Positions 49,101 to 60,000 of a DNA stretch of 64,000 nucleotides are shown one piece after another. The translations under genes were made by a program, and so were the position numbers. Source of the stretch: Strigamia acuminata (Eukaryota > Arthropoda > Chilopoda > Geophilomorpha > Linotaeniidae). The stretch covers positions 22,561,060 through 22,625,059 of the forward strand of contig OX442314.1 of the NCBI GenBank assembly GCA_949358305.1. The letters run 5' to 3'. Positions within the stretch are counted from its first letter, which is position 1, and every line of letters begins with the position of its first letter. The notes beneath the pieces were generated by a model that was given only the letters and a program-made list of their open reading frames with translations, did not search any database and was not told the DNA's origin.

Positions 49101-52088
49101 ACTGGCAAGATGCGGGAAGCAAGAAAGCGAGCTTTTTTTCCACTTTCGCTTGCTAGTACGAAGTACGAACCAGCAGATTGCTCGTTCTTCTGTGCAGTGT
49201 GGTCAGCGGTTATGGAAATTGGAAACCGTCGTTCCTTAACTACAATCTACACCAGGTATCTTGATGCTAAAGTCAAACAGACAAATCCCTGTCTGCGCAC
49301 AGATAAATGCAGCAAATTCATAATTTTTAGAAATAATAACAGGTAATGGCACTATACATTCGTATGCAATTAACAAGTTTAGAATTTGTGTGCTTTCATA
49401 TGGCAAAAAAACGGAATCTATACTCTTGTTCGACTCAAAAGGGTGGCCTTCTCCCATTGGCCGAGCCGTGTCACTGGTGTAGTGATCCAAAAATATAGAT
49501 CCAACCACCAGGAATGCATTACAATGTACAGACATTGTAATCGATTGCCTATGTAACAGCCAAAATTTCAAAACTGTTTGCTTTACAGACAAAGCAACCA
49601 ATAAACAGAACAAACATGAGTTTTACATTTATATGTGCATAAAACTTTATTTCCTAAATGGAAATAACATTTTATAATAAAATACAATTAAAATTATATC
49701 AATTTAAATGGTCATAATAATCTAAAAAATACATAAAAATAAAAACTACTTTTCCGAGTGGTAGTAATACAGACTGGAGTTAGGAGTAATGCGGGTCGGC
49801 CAATGGGAGAAGGCCACCCTTTTGAGTCGAACAAGAGTATAATACCGTATATCCTCGTGTATAATCCGACCCGCGTATAATGCAACCCCCCATTTTAAGG
49901 CGCTATTTTTGCTAATAATTGGTGTATGTGCGTATAATGCGAGTTAATATTAAGTAATTTAGACTAAACGGCATTTTAAACAACAAATTTAAATGGCTTT
50001 ATAAACTGATTGCCTCGCTCTAACTTCAAAAATGGTGGCCGGTTTAGTTTGCTTTCGGGCATGTGAGCATGTGCACAACATTTCAACAACATTATGAATA
50101 CACCTACTGTATCATGTTCACATTAAGGTTTTGGATCTCATCCGATGTTGCGAATCTAAATCCATGATTGGTGTGAACATTGATCTCAGTTGACAGATCT
50201 AGATCCGTGTGCTCAGCAACTCCATTCGCCAATCGACTTCCCACAACTCAATTCGACGATTGGATCCGGATTGGATTCGAATACGGATATATACAGACTT
50301 GTGCCTGTACAGTCGTGCAGACACAAGTAGTTGTATCTGTATCGATCGCTTGTAAGATCACATGGCAAATTTTGTTTAAAATAGCAGCAAGAAATACAAG
50401 AGACCAGCAAATTGTTTGGTCTTATTCACATTCATTAAATAAAGTTTGAAAAATTGATTGTTCACTGTCAAGTTGATTTATTGATTGAATCAACTTGTGT
50501 GTGACACAACAGAATCCGGGAGAATATTTGAACTCTGTTCAGTTGGATCTGATCGAGCGGATTGATAAAGTCATTTAAACTTCTTTAAAGTCTAAATGTA
50601 AAATTTAACATGAATGCGCCTAGTAGGCAACAATATACTGGGTGCAGACTGCGGTTAACGTTAGCGGTTAGTTGTTTTTGCGGCTGCTGCCATGTCAATA
50701 AAACATTCCTTCCGAGTCCCGCAGGATAAAATAGAAAACAAAATTGAAGGCACGCATATTTTTTAGTACGTAAGCAAAGTGGTTTTGCGTGTTGTTCATT
50801 ACGCATTAATGGATGTAAAGCATCTCACAACTCTGATTGGATATGGTCTATCTCAAACGCAAAAATCTAAAATTAGACCTTTCACTTTCCAAACTCCACC
50901 CCTTAGGTAAATAATAGTAGCAGAGATTCAACGCTTTTAATTTGAATAGAAATGTTTGAGTTTTGTTAACCTTGGCGTTATCATTTAAAACTTCGATTTT
51001 CTGTCACCAGTCACACTGAACTCTAAAGTTCATTACATACAAGTTGTTTAAGAAAAATGAAAAAGATTTACAATTTTTGACATTTTTGACAGTTTTAGCA
51101 GCACCTTAAATTAAATATTCAATTGTTTGATAGTACAAGGCTCAAGGTGCGCAAGAAATCTTTCATAACCTGACATGGCATAAGTAATGCACCAAGAATT
51201 TTGAATTAAATTTAAGAAATGTCTTTTTTTTTCGTATAATTTCATTTCCTTGTTTACCGATCTGCTTTTCTTAAATTGAAAACATTTTTTTTTATTGATT
51301 ACAATTGTGTGTGCGTGCGTGTGATTTGATAACATGATTGTGATCTGGGGCGCAGAAATTGTAATTCAGTCAACGAATTCACTTTTTCTGCCCCAAGAAC
51401 TATTCATTGAAATTCCCTTTTTTACACTCTAATTTCTCCAGCATTCCACGGATTGAATGAAATTAGTATTTGTCCTCGAGGAACTTCATATCCATTGATA
51501 ATTTCAATATATTTGACGCTGTCGACGGCATAAATTTACAGCATTCTGTGTTCATTCCCTGGAAAACCGTCTGTGTATACATGGCCTTAGTTTTGTGTTT
51601 GACTAGCAAATAACAATCACGCAAAACAGCAAAAATCAATCTCGTGCAAATGGAAGTTTGTTCTTAGAATTTGTACGTCTTTAGGCCTAAAAGGACATGT
51701 TTACGTGATCAATATTTCCAAGAATACAAAAGTCGGATTTGCACTTAGTAAATGAAAGATCAAATCACACACGCGTGGGATTTTGCTAATGTAAATAGAA
51801 ATATTTTAATAATTTTGAAATTTGATGTTTTCCAAGAGAATTTGTCTAAAGTTTCACAAATCTGAATTTTTCACCAATTTTCAAAATTCTATCAAAGGGC
51901 ATTGGGTGTGGCAATACATTTTATGTTCACTTTGACAGTATTTGAAATAAATTTACTGATCTAATCAGTTTAATCCATGTTGTTTGCAGATTGTGATTCA
52001 AATGGGCGAAGAACATGATGGAATGGTTCTTGTTCGAAGTGGAGACCGCCAGGGATTTTGTCCACTGAGATATCTTCAAGAAGTGTAA
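31158..52088 (+). CDS. F-BAR, C1 and tandem SH3 domain protein (STAC-like C-terminal half)
   Basis: Membrane-curvature and adaptor protein model of 827 aa from 17 exons: 31158-31254, 33886-34217, 37566-37730, 37798-38052, 40347-40513, 40775-40886, 41720-41874, 41936-42063, 42125-42207, 43265-43352, 43636-43812, 45442-45528, 45806-45943, 47298-47425, 47490-47572, 47655-47844, 51990-52088. F-BAR about residues 30-385 (VADFAQQLATIHEQQAEELQ, then SWETFLQEVEVDSQIHSDIA). C1 zinc finger about 449-497 with HX12CX2CX13CX2CX4HX2CX6C intact. A Ser/Arg-rich linker (LRRQKSASEIE) follows. SH3-1 is about 707-765 (DPDWWKGK ... GGFFPSKYV); SH3-2 about 772-827 is divergent (GFCPLRYL) and ends the protein. C1 plus two SH3 domains is the STAC layout, known for muscle and neuronal CaV channel regulation; the N-terminal F-BAR is not in vertebrate STAC. 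An out-of-frame ATG 7 bp upstream opens a short overlapping uORF. All junction phases agree. Confidence 0.85.
31255..33885. other. Intron 1 of the F-BAR/STAC-like gene
   Basis: 2.6 kb AT-rich intron, no internal exon recognised. Holds poly(A) runs and, at its 3' end, a TATCGG-type tandem repeat. Confidence 0.6.
33725..33822. repeat. Tandem repeat of about 32 bp with ggtatcggttggtatt core
   Basis: Three to four degenerate units of tgtggtatcggttggtattg end about 64 bp before the 3' splice site of exon 2 of the F-BAR/STAC-like gene. Confidence 0.75.
34306..34400 (+). repeat. Dispersed repeat fragment, copy 1
   Basis: The block containing ctttaccgttgaaacacaaa and agattataaaggctt is found in reverse complement at 37425-37497 with moderate divergence. 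Confidence 0.6.
34900..35060. repeat. Degenerate tandem repeat (tttattttcatgaaatttt units)
   Basis: Successive diverged units share tttattttc(a/t)tgaa(a)tttt followed by ggtttttgcg and gatgcggt. Confidence 0.6.
37425..37497 (-). repeat. Dispersed repeat fragment, copy 2 (inverted)
   Basis: Reverse complement of the 34306-34400 fragment; shared cores include aatctttg(c/t)gtttcaacggt. Confidence 0.6.
38053..40346. other. Intron 4 of the F-BAR/STAC-like gene
   Basis: 2.3 kb with AAT microsatellites (39297-39322, 39505-39522) and a half-terminal repeat tttttgctacgccactg at about 39487-39503, which resembles the end of hAT-type elements; no matching left end was found. Confidence 0.5.
40887..41719. 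other. Intron 6 of the F-BAR/STAC-like gene
   Basis: 0.8 kb AT-rich, with a short (CT)n run near 41031-41047. Nothing else recognised. Confidence 0.5.
42642..43151. mobile_element. TTAA-flanked inverted-repeat transposon (piggyBac-like MITE)
   Basis: TTAAGCCTAGTACTCATA at 42642-42659 is the exact reverse complement of 43134-43151, so a segment of about 500 bp is bounded by TTAA on both sides and by 14 bp terminal repeats (GCCTAGTACTCATA). TTAA target duplication suggests the piggyBac type. No transposase frame inside. Lies in intron 9 of the F-BAR/STAC-like gene. Confidence 0.7.
43813..45441. other. Intron 11 of the F-BAR/STAC-like gene
   Basis: 1.6 kb. The part at 43910-44110 is a pyrimidine-rich low-complexity tract; the rest is AT-rich. 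No exon recognised. Confidence 0.5.
45944..47297. other. Intron 13 of the F-BAR/STAC-like gene
   Basis: 1.35 kb, AT-rich with a poly(T)/poly(A) junction at 46048-46072. No exon or element recognised. Confidence 0.5.
47940..48117. mobile_element. pogo/Tigger-like MITE, 178 bp, TA target duplication
   Basis: Starts CAGTCTAAACTCTTTATAAC and ends with the inverted copy CAGTCGAAACTCTCTATAAC; terminal repeats of about 27 bp with two mismatches. TA flanks both ends (47938-47939, 48118-48119). The ends fit the pogo/Tigger branch of Tc1-mariner. No coding capacity. Confidence 0.8.
49421..49839. mobile_element. Inverted-repeat element, 419 bp, about 46 bp terminal repeats
   Basis: The left end beginning TACTCTTGTTCGACTCAAAA (49421 on) recurs as its reverse complement at 49794-49839, with only one mismatch near the inner edge. 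TA dinucleotides flank both ends (49419-49420, 49840-49841), which suggests Tc1-mariner-type mobilisation. The interior is AT-rich and has no transposase frame. Confidence 0.75.
49843..49940. repeat. accgtat-type repeat fragment
   Basis: Begins taccgtatatcctcgtgtat and continues with repeated gcgtataatgc words. A related end (ccgtatttcttcgattgtaa) is seen near 54137. Confidence 0.45.
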
Positions 52089-53216
52089 AAAAAAAAAGAA
52101 AAAAAAGAAAGAAAAAAAAAAAAGAAATGGCTGGGCCATAAATAGGTTAAAGATTATTATGATTACTTATAAATTAATTAGTCATATACTAAAAAAATAT
52201 CTATTTATATCTTAAATTATATATTAAATGTAATTTCCATATTTTATTCTTTAATGATGGTTATCGTTATATATTTATTATTCTATAAATCGTTCAGAAT
52301 TAGTGGTGGTTAAATTAAAAATTAAAAATTAAATTTCAAGTTTAGTTACGGTATATTTTATTTTTTTATATAGAATCTTTAAAAAAAAAAATTGTAATAT
52401 ATTTTGATCTTTAAGAATAATTTTTTTTTAGTGTTATTATATGTAGTAAGTTGTGTTTTGTAGTAGTTGATGCCCTTAGCCCTAACAAACATGCAAAGAG
52501 CGAGCTGTACCTCCAAAATGGCCTTACTTCTAAATAATAATAATAAAGTATAATGATTATCTATGTTTGCATTGCAACAGCCACACACTTTAATAGCTAT
52601 TAATGTTGATTTAAATCACGAAAATAATTTCATTCAAAATTACGCTAATTTATGAATAATAAATAAATAGTTTTAAATAACACCGCTTCGTAAACCGATC
52701 TAAATATTAAGTGAATGATTTCTTCTACTTACATTCTGACGACCATTCATTAAAGCACAGTACACAATTCCATTTATTTCTAGAGCACGATTTTGGACTT
52801 CAAAACCCACGCACTACGCCATCTTCCTAAGGCCATAAATATGACGTCATAAGTACGTTTTTAAAAATACGGAAGCCTAATTTGTACCCATTTAAAATTT
52901 CAAACATCATACTTTATGAGAAGCAATATAAATTGCCAAAAAACTGCCATTTTATTCAATTTTTTTTTTTGAAAAGCAACATACATATTACAAAACTAGC
53001 AAGACTGCTAGATAGATTGCTCATAATATTATTGTTTTAATGTTGTATGCAGCAATTTAACTAATATAAATTATTACAATTGCTCATACCTATGTACATT
53101 TTGTTTTGTCATACCGGAAATACTTTTATTTAGGATATATATACTTCAAATATTTTATCAATAACAATAAATATTACTACAAAAGCGTCATCTATTGCCA
53201 AAAAGGGCTGGACGGC
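52089..53216. other. Intergenic region between convergent genes
   Basis: 1.1 kb holding the 3' UTRs of the F-BAR/STAC-like gene and of the two-PDZ gene. Starts with a purine-rich run directly after the stop codon. An exact TGACGTCA lies at 52842-52849. No gene recognised. Confidence 0.5.
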
Positions 53217-56041
53217 TCAGCAGCCGGTAACCTGGATGCTGGGGAGTATCTGTGATGAACATTCTTCGTTTACTAATTGTGAACTGAGGGTTAAGCGAAG
53301 CCCTTGAACAACTCCTTTGCGTGTTCCTTTGCGTTCCAATGGTCTCAGTAAAGCTGGCAGGAGAAATTTACTGTCTTTACCAGATGATGTGGGTAAACTA
53401 TAAAATAATAATAAAAACAAAAATAAATTACAAACAAACTGAGCAGAAAATCCAACCCTCAATTAAAAATCTCACGTTTACTTCAAATTCCTCGTTGTCT
53501 CAAACTAACCACAGATGACGTTACAAGCCATTAAGAAAGCACAGCTTCTAATAACTACATTCCTAACCATTACACCGAGCCCGCTAGGTTACATTACTTT
53601 TAATTTGCTGTGAAAACAACATTCTTCATTGCTAATAAAATGTCTCTCCAGAAAAAGCGAGAAAAACTAACATCAACACCAATCACTCATAGACGGAGCA
53701 GCAAGAGGGGTCCAGTGGCAGATAACCACACAAGCGTAAACGGCGCGCGCCTAGACCCTCTGTCTGTACCGCTAAAGCCTCGACTTCGCCAGGACCCAGT
53801 GTCGTACCGGCCCCAACTACCGTATTTCAGCGTTTCCCAAACTGTGAGACGCGAGCTGATTTTTGGTGGGGCGCAACGGCACAATTGTAACAATCTAACT
53901 ACCAGTAACTTGTAAACTTGACGCCCCCGCCCCCTAGAATAGTGCACGAAAATTATTTTTTGCAAACTTATGTAAAATTTTATGTAAAGTTTTATGCAAA
54001 ATTTCTTTTTTTCTTTCTTTTTTTCTTTCTAGTAGTTCATTTTTGAAAAATTGAATGCACCAGTAGATGAAGTGGGGCGCAGAAGATCCCCTTGCTTAAA
54101 AATGGGTCGCGATGCTAAAAAGTTTGGGGATCCCTGCCGTATTTCTTCGATTGTAAGACGCACCCTGTTTTTAGAGATGCAATATGGGAAAATAAAAGAA
54201 TAAAAAAAATACGCTAGATGATCCGCCACCGGAGTAGTGAATTGAGCTTTCCGACAATAAATATCAACTTTTTGAGTGAATAGACACCTTGGTCGTTGCG
54301 TCTGGAGTTTTTCTTTCGATTGGTCGGTACACGACCACGTGCTCGTTCGAATTCGTCCTGGGGAGCCGACCTTACGACGTGCCCATTCCTGAATGGATTG
54401 CGTGAGGCTGGGAATGCGGCCCAGGAGTAAAACGAGGGCTCCAGCATCCAAGTTCTGTCAATAAGTACATTTAGAAATTAAGATGCGCACTCCAAGAATA
54501 TTTCAAACTAATTAATCACCTTAAGTGTAGTTCCCACTTCTTTCTGAGTACTCGTACGAAAACACTGACCATTGATTTCTAATATCTGATCACCTTGAAG
54601 AATGCGACCATTGTAATGTGCCACACTTCCGGGTTCCTTGACCAAGTTAGAATGCTCCGAATAAGTTTCTTATTATTTTACTGGAAAAGACTACTACAGT
54701 TTCAAATTACCACCCAAGTGATGAAAACACCGGATCCATTTCTAAAAAAATGTAAAAAATGTAAAAAATAAAATAAAATTAAAAAACATATTTAGATAAA
54801 AGGCTTTGAAAAATCGTCTCATACTTTTGCCGTTGCATGAGACTAAGTCCAAGCTTTTCGTTGACTGCTGATTTACGTAACTCAACCGTGAGAATGCGCT
54901 TGGGTGCTGAAACAGTTAAGTAGTTACGAATAACGATAGTGTTATCTCGGGTCAGCGCCATCCATCCGTAAAAGTATAATTACTTTCATCAAAAGTGAAC
55001 ATCGTGTCGGGATTCTCTCGCAAAACAACCAGACGCACAGGTGATGCGGCAGCGCGAAGAGCTTCAACGGCATCGTTTCTTGACAACTCCCTCAAAGTTT
55101 GATCATTGACCATGAGAATAATGTCGCCTCTTTTCAGCCGTCCATCTCTAAAAGCTACTCCATCGGGGTGCACTTCGTTCACGCACGTCGTTTCCTGAAA
55201 TATTAAATTTCATTGTATACACCACACGTCTGGAAAATCCGAAATTGTGAATGCGTAAAATCAAATTAAATCAAATTATCGTATATTTTTTTTTTCCTTT
55301 CTAATTTTTCACCGAAACCAATATTCGTCTGGGTTTAGCATAAATGCAATTTGTACGCTATCGATTTCCAATAATTCGGGCATGAATCAGCCGTTGTGTA
55401 CTTACGAGGTAAGTATCCTGTCCTCCAACAACGCTAACACCCAGTTCGTTTTTTCGGTCTTTTCTTAAAACTATGGTGGTTTCGATAAACTCTTCTATTT
55501 CACTCAAAGGAACTGCAATATTAATAATAAAAATTAATAATAGAAACACATAAAAGTACAAGACTTATATACAACAGCATTAACTCATTTGTTTTATCAG
55601 TCAACAAAGCTGTAAAGAAAGTCAATATCCGCCCGACTGTAACTCGAGATTTTAATTAACATGACTATTAGCAATCAAATGCCACGAAAACGACTTGTAA
55701 ACATTTGAACGAGGACTGAAATTGTATCCTTAATTAACGAGATACTTTTATTACTTTGCATAAAATTTCCTCAAACAAAAGAAATTATTTCATTTTAAAA
55801 AAAAAATAGTAATAAAATAAATAAATAAATAAATAAATAAATAAATGCAAATCATTCAGTTTGGATTTCAAAATTTCTTTTTCAAAAAAATAAAACAAAT
55901 AAATAAATTTATATTAATGATATTTTTATTTTCCGCAATAATTCGCGGTTAAGAAAATGATCACGTAAAAAGATAAATCTTACCGCTCAAGCAGGATCCT
56001 TGTCTCAGCACCGGCGGTTTCGGCTCCTTCGTGCCGTCCAT
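53217..56041 (-). CDS. Two-PDZ-domain protein, Slo-interacting protein 1-like
   Basis: Scaffold protein of 323 aa with two PDZ domains. Exons in transcript order: 55984-56041, 55406-55512, 54984-55194, 54825-54906, 54711-54741, 54520-54654, 54288-54454, 53217-53397; phases agree throughout. PDZ1 about residues 31-116 (TTIVLRKDRKNELGVSVVGG ... GRLKRGDIILMVND). PDZ2 about 131-218 (ILTVELRKSAVNEKLGLSLM ... GRILQGDQILEING ... LVLLLGR). Both carboxylate-binding loops are variants (ELGV, KLGL). After PDZ2 comes SLTQSIQEWARRK, then RTSTWS and LQTQRPSLP. The layout recalls Drosophila Slo-interacting protein 1, which binds the BK channel, but that name is from family memory. The start MDGTKEPKPP is chosen because its exon joins in phase; a further upstream exon cannot be excluded. 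A hAT-type MITE sits in the last intron. Confidence 0.82.
53828..54136. mobile_element. Non-autonomous hAT-type element, 309 bp, 8 bp target duplication
   Basis: Left end CAGCGTTTCCCAAACT and right end AGTTTGGGGATCCCTG are imperfect inverted repeats starting CAG. The direct repeat CCGTATTT flanks it exactly (53820-53827 and 54137-54144), the 8 bp duplication typical of hAT elements. No transposase. Lies in the last intron of the two-PDZ gene. Confidence 0.85.
55513..55983. other. Intron 1 of the two-PDZ gene
   Basis: 471 bp AT-rich, with an (AAAT)n microsatellite at about 55814-55846. No exon recognised. Confidence 0.55.
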
Positions 56042-56343
56042 TTCGTTGCAAAACACTCATCATCTGAAATGAATCTCCAGGGTTATACTTTGATAAGTTT
56101 CACATGGATGACCCTTCTCGAGAAACGCAAAATTTGATTCCTTCCAAATGAAACCTCGAGCATGCATTTGAAATCAGCATATCGTCGCCATGACAACACA
56201 GCTTCGCATCCCTGCACACATTCTTTACCTTGAAAAAATGCACTTGCTGCTTACCAGTGTTGATTATGCACCGTCAACCGCCAGCCGGGATTTAAACCTT
56301 GTGAACCCTTGCCAAGTCGGATGAATGGATGGACGAGATCAAA

Positions 56344-56563
56344 CTAGCTGAGCACACTGGCTTCACCTAGTGGCCAGTCCTGAAAACGTGCACACGTTTC
56401 CAACAAATGAGAATAGGATGATCCGAGTGTGGGAGTTAAAACAACATTTCGTGCACAGCAAATAGCAAATTTCGAGCTTGCTACTGTTTCACCTTTGCAA
56501 ACGACATTTCCAACAACACATTTATCTGCTCCGCAATAAATGCACTGCACCTGCAAGCACTAA
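56344..56563 (-). other. Possible Cys-rich exon upstream of the two-PDZ gene
   Basis: Open frame after a CAG on the minus strand, reading VQCIYCGADKCVVGNVVCKG and ending at a stop at 56344. It has seven Cys in about 70 residues but no recognised domain, and I cannot join it to a neighbouring exon. It could be a terminal exon of an unseen gene or chance. Confidence 0.2.
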
Positions 56564-56746
56564 TCAATGCGCTCATTATTTTCCACAATGCTCGCAGCAG
56601 TTTCCAAATTATCCTCGTGTTTTTAATTGATTTCTGTGTGAATTTTAATCCTTTTTAAAATTTTAAAATTATCACAATTTTAATTTACGCTTATTCTAAA
56701 ATAAAAATGCTTTATTATAAGTTAAATTTAACTTTAACGTGGTAGT

Positions 56747-57075
56747 TTTGAAGATTCGCAAAGTCGATTTGTAACTAATTTTGACTAAAACTGTGTAAAT
56801 TTACTACTTTTCTAACTTTTATGAATTCTCGAAATAAAGCATGTCTTTTTTGGGTTAAGAACAAGTTTATTGTAATTTCTGGGGGTCACAAGTACAAATT
56901 CAGGGAAACAAAGGGTGAAACAAGATAATTTATGACACTTTTACAGCACTTCCGGTCACGCGTCATCCAATATCACTCAAAAACACCTCCTGCAGGTTGG
57001 CTTCTCTGTGCTGCGCCGTGCTCTTTCCCTCGAACTCGTGCGACCTTGTTACTTCTAACAACGCCAGTTTTCACA
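56747..57075 (-). repeat. 3' LTR of the BEL/Pao element
   Basis: In the element's sense it starts TGTGAAAACTGGCG and ends near CGAATCTTCAAA. The stop codon of the polyprotein is formed by its first bases (TGTGA). Confidence 0.93.
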
Positions 57076-60000
57076 CTGGGGCCGGAGTGGTATCACCACT
57101 CAACTCTTCCATGTCGTGAGTTTCCAGAACGCACAATCGCTGTACTGGTCGACGCAAGTTCTTTCCGACTGGTAACTTTATCTCACATGCGCGAACACGA
57201 CCGTCTCGTCCACGGAATATCTCAACGACTCTTCCTATTTTCCAGGTCATCCTGGGCTGGTTTAACTCTTCTACGAGAACTACATCTCCTTGTTTAACTT
57301 CTCGTGAATTCTTATCATTTTTACGGTGAACTCTCAGCTCGGTGAGATATTCCTTTTGCCATCGCGTCCACCAATGTCCTAACTTCAGTTGACGGAGTTT
57401 CCAACGCTTCAAAATCGTGACTGATGTCGATGGCAACTGTTGAATCGTTTTTTGGCTGGGGTCTGGCAAAGTACAGCTTCGTTTTCCGACCAGAAAATGA
57501 GCTGGAGTGAGTGGGTGACTGTCTTCGTCTTCAGTGTATACGTAGGAGAGTGGTCGCGAATTTATGCACGACTCGACTTCCGAGAGAATGGTTGTCAATT
57601 CTTCAAAATCTAGGGATGACTTTCCCAAGACCTTTTTCAAGCTGGACTTAGTTGACTTCACCATTCGCTCCCAAAAGCCACCCCACCACGGTGCACGTTC
57701 GACTATATACTGCCATTTCACGCCTCGTTCGGTCAGAAATCCTTGTATCTGTTCACCTCTCACTGCATTCAACAAAACACAAAGTTCTTTCTCTGTTCGC
57801 TTGAACGTCAGCGCATTGTCGGAGTAGATCGTGCTTGGGACTCCTCTGCGCGCAAAAAATCGTTTCAATGCCTGAATGAATCGCTCCGTATTCATGCTTG
57901 AAACTAATTCCAAGTGCACGGCTCGAACAACCGCACACGTGAACACGACGATGTAGCATTTTTCTCCACTACGTTGGTACAATGGGCCCGCGAAGTCGAC
58001 TCCAACGACTTGAAATGGCTCAGCTTGAGTGACACGATCTGGTGGCAACGATGATTCTGTCTGGCGCACGAAACGTCCTTGCACTCGCTTGCACACGAAA
58101 CATTTGTGTAACACGCTTTTTACTGTCCTTCTCAGCTTTGGCATCCAAAACTTTTGACGAATTTCTGCCAAAGTCTCTCCAAGTCCACCGTGGAAAATTC
58201 TTTGATGTGCTTCTGAAACGATAAGAGTGGTTAAAATGTGATTTGAGGGCAAAACATAAGGATTTTTCATGTTGCTGTCGATTTTTGCCCATCGCAATCT
58301 GGTATTCAATCGCATTAAACCATTTTCGTCTATATAACACGAGACTTTGTTCAAAAAAGAGTTATGAGCGAACTCCTGACGATGGCTGAGTGCTGCGAGT
58401 TCTGTTGCAAAGTTCGATTGTTGCATTACACGAAGCCAATAAAGCTCTGCTGCCGATAATTCATCCACCGTCAACGGTGCGCCATTTCTAACTTTGTCTC
58501 TGGTGTTTTTGACGAATCTTTGCACCCATCCGGTCACTCGTACTAATCGTCTCCAGCTGCCGTATTTTGATGGCTCGTCCATCAATGGTGGCTCTGGAAT
58601 CACGGCTGCTGCTGCCAAATAGTCATCTGAATCGATCTCGTCGCTATTCTCGTCTATTTTAATGTCTGGCCATTCGTTCTCGTCCTTCACAAGCCACTCG
58701 GGGCCATTCCACCACGTATTCGCTTGAATCAACGCCTCTGCATCTATCCCTCGTGTTAGAAGGTCTGCTGGATTCTGGACTCCTGGACAGTGTCGCCAAC
58801 TCGAAAAAGGTACGTGTATCTGGATTTCCTCCACTCTCCTGGCTACGAATGGAATGGCTTTCCTTTTCTCGTTCAACCAACACAAAACGATTGTCGAATC
58901 TGTCCAAGCTGTAACTTTTGCAGTGGTGAATTGTTTCAGTCTGTGCGCAATTCTGGCCAGCAGCAAAGCTCCCATCAACTCGAGTCTGGGCAACGTAATC
59001 GTCTTAATTGGTGCGATCCTGCATTTGGAAAGAATAAAAAATACATTACAACTTCCATTTGGGTGACGCACACGATTGTACGCCACCACCCCGTACGCTA
59101 AGGGGCTTGCATCACAAAAAAGGTGGATTTCGTGATTGTTCAGGTCTGCATCCAAGCCAAAATGCCGTGGCACGCGAATATGTTCTAACAATGGCAACTG
59201 CACTTTCCATTTCTCCCATTGTTCGATAAGTTCGAGGGGGACACGATTGTCCCACCCAATCTGCAACTTCCACAACTGCTGGAAAAACAGCTTTCCTGAA
59301 ACTGTAAACGGCGAAGCAAATCCTAAAGGATCGAATATCTGTGCAACCAACTGAATAACCTGACGTTTAGTGTTCGAATCACGTTCTAAAGTTGCCCTCA
59401 CATCCTCGAGTTCCAGTGATAAATCGTCTCTAACGCCGTTCCACTTTAACCCCAACACTTTTTGCTCATCCTCGAACGTTGCAGTTGGATGGTCAGCAGC
59501 AAATTGCTCTCGTAGCACTGGGGAATTGCTGTACCATTTCACCAGCTCCATATTGGCTTCGAGCATGATGGTTGACGTCTTCTTGTAGACATCAATGGCT
59601 TCTGTTGTTGTCTTTTCACTGTTCAAAAAGTCATCAACATAAAATCTCTTTAACAATTTCATAATTAATTCGGGAAAACGATCTGCATATTGTTCGAGAT
59701 GGTGTTGTATCGTTCCGTTCAAGAGATAGGGACTTGGAGATGCTCCAAATAGGACTCTGGTTTGTCGGAGAATCTCCAACACGATTGGTCCTTCAACGTC
59801 CCATCCATCCGCGATCCACAGAAACCTCACCGCATCTCGGTCAGCTAACGCCAGCAAAATTTGATGAAACGCTTGTTTAATGTCTCCAATCAATGCCACA
59901 ATGAATTGTCTGAAAAATAAAAGGGCATTGATTAATTCTGGAAGGAGATTCGGCCCTGTAAACAGGCAGTCGTTGAGAGAGCGACTCTTCTGCGCGTGCG

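Larger units (their letters stand above)
47845..51989. other. Intron 16 of the F-BAR/STAC-like gene
   Basis: 4.1 kb, the longest intron, between the two SH3 coding exons. Contains two inverted-repeat transposons (47940-48117 and 49421-49839) and a repeat fragment at 49843-49940. Confidence 0.6.

Noticed and set aside
49236-49613. Open frame of about 125 codons on the minus strand
   Set aside because: Crosses the end of an inverted-repeat transposon and has no domain; chance.
53610-53915. Open frame of about 100 codons on the plus strand
   Set aside because: Runs through the boundary of the hAT-type MITE in an intron; not a gene.
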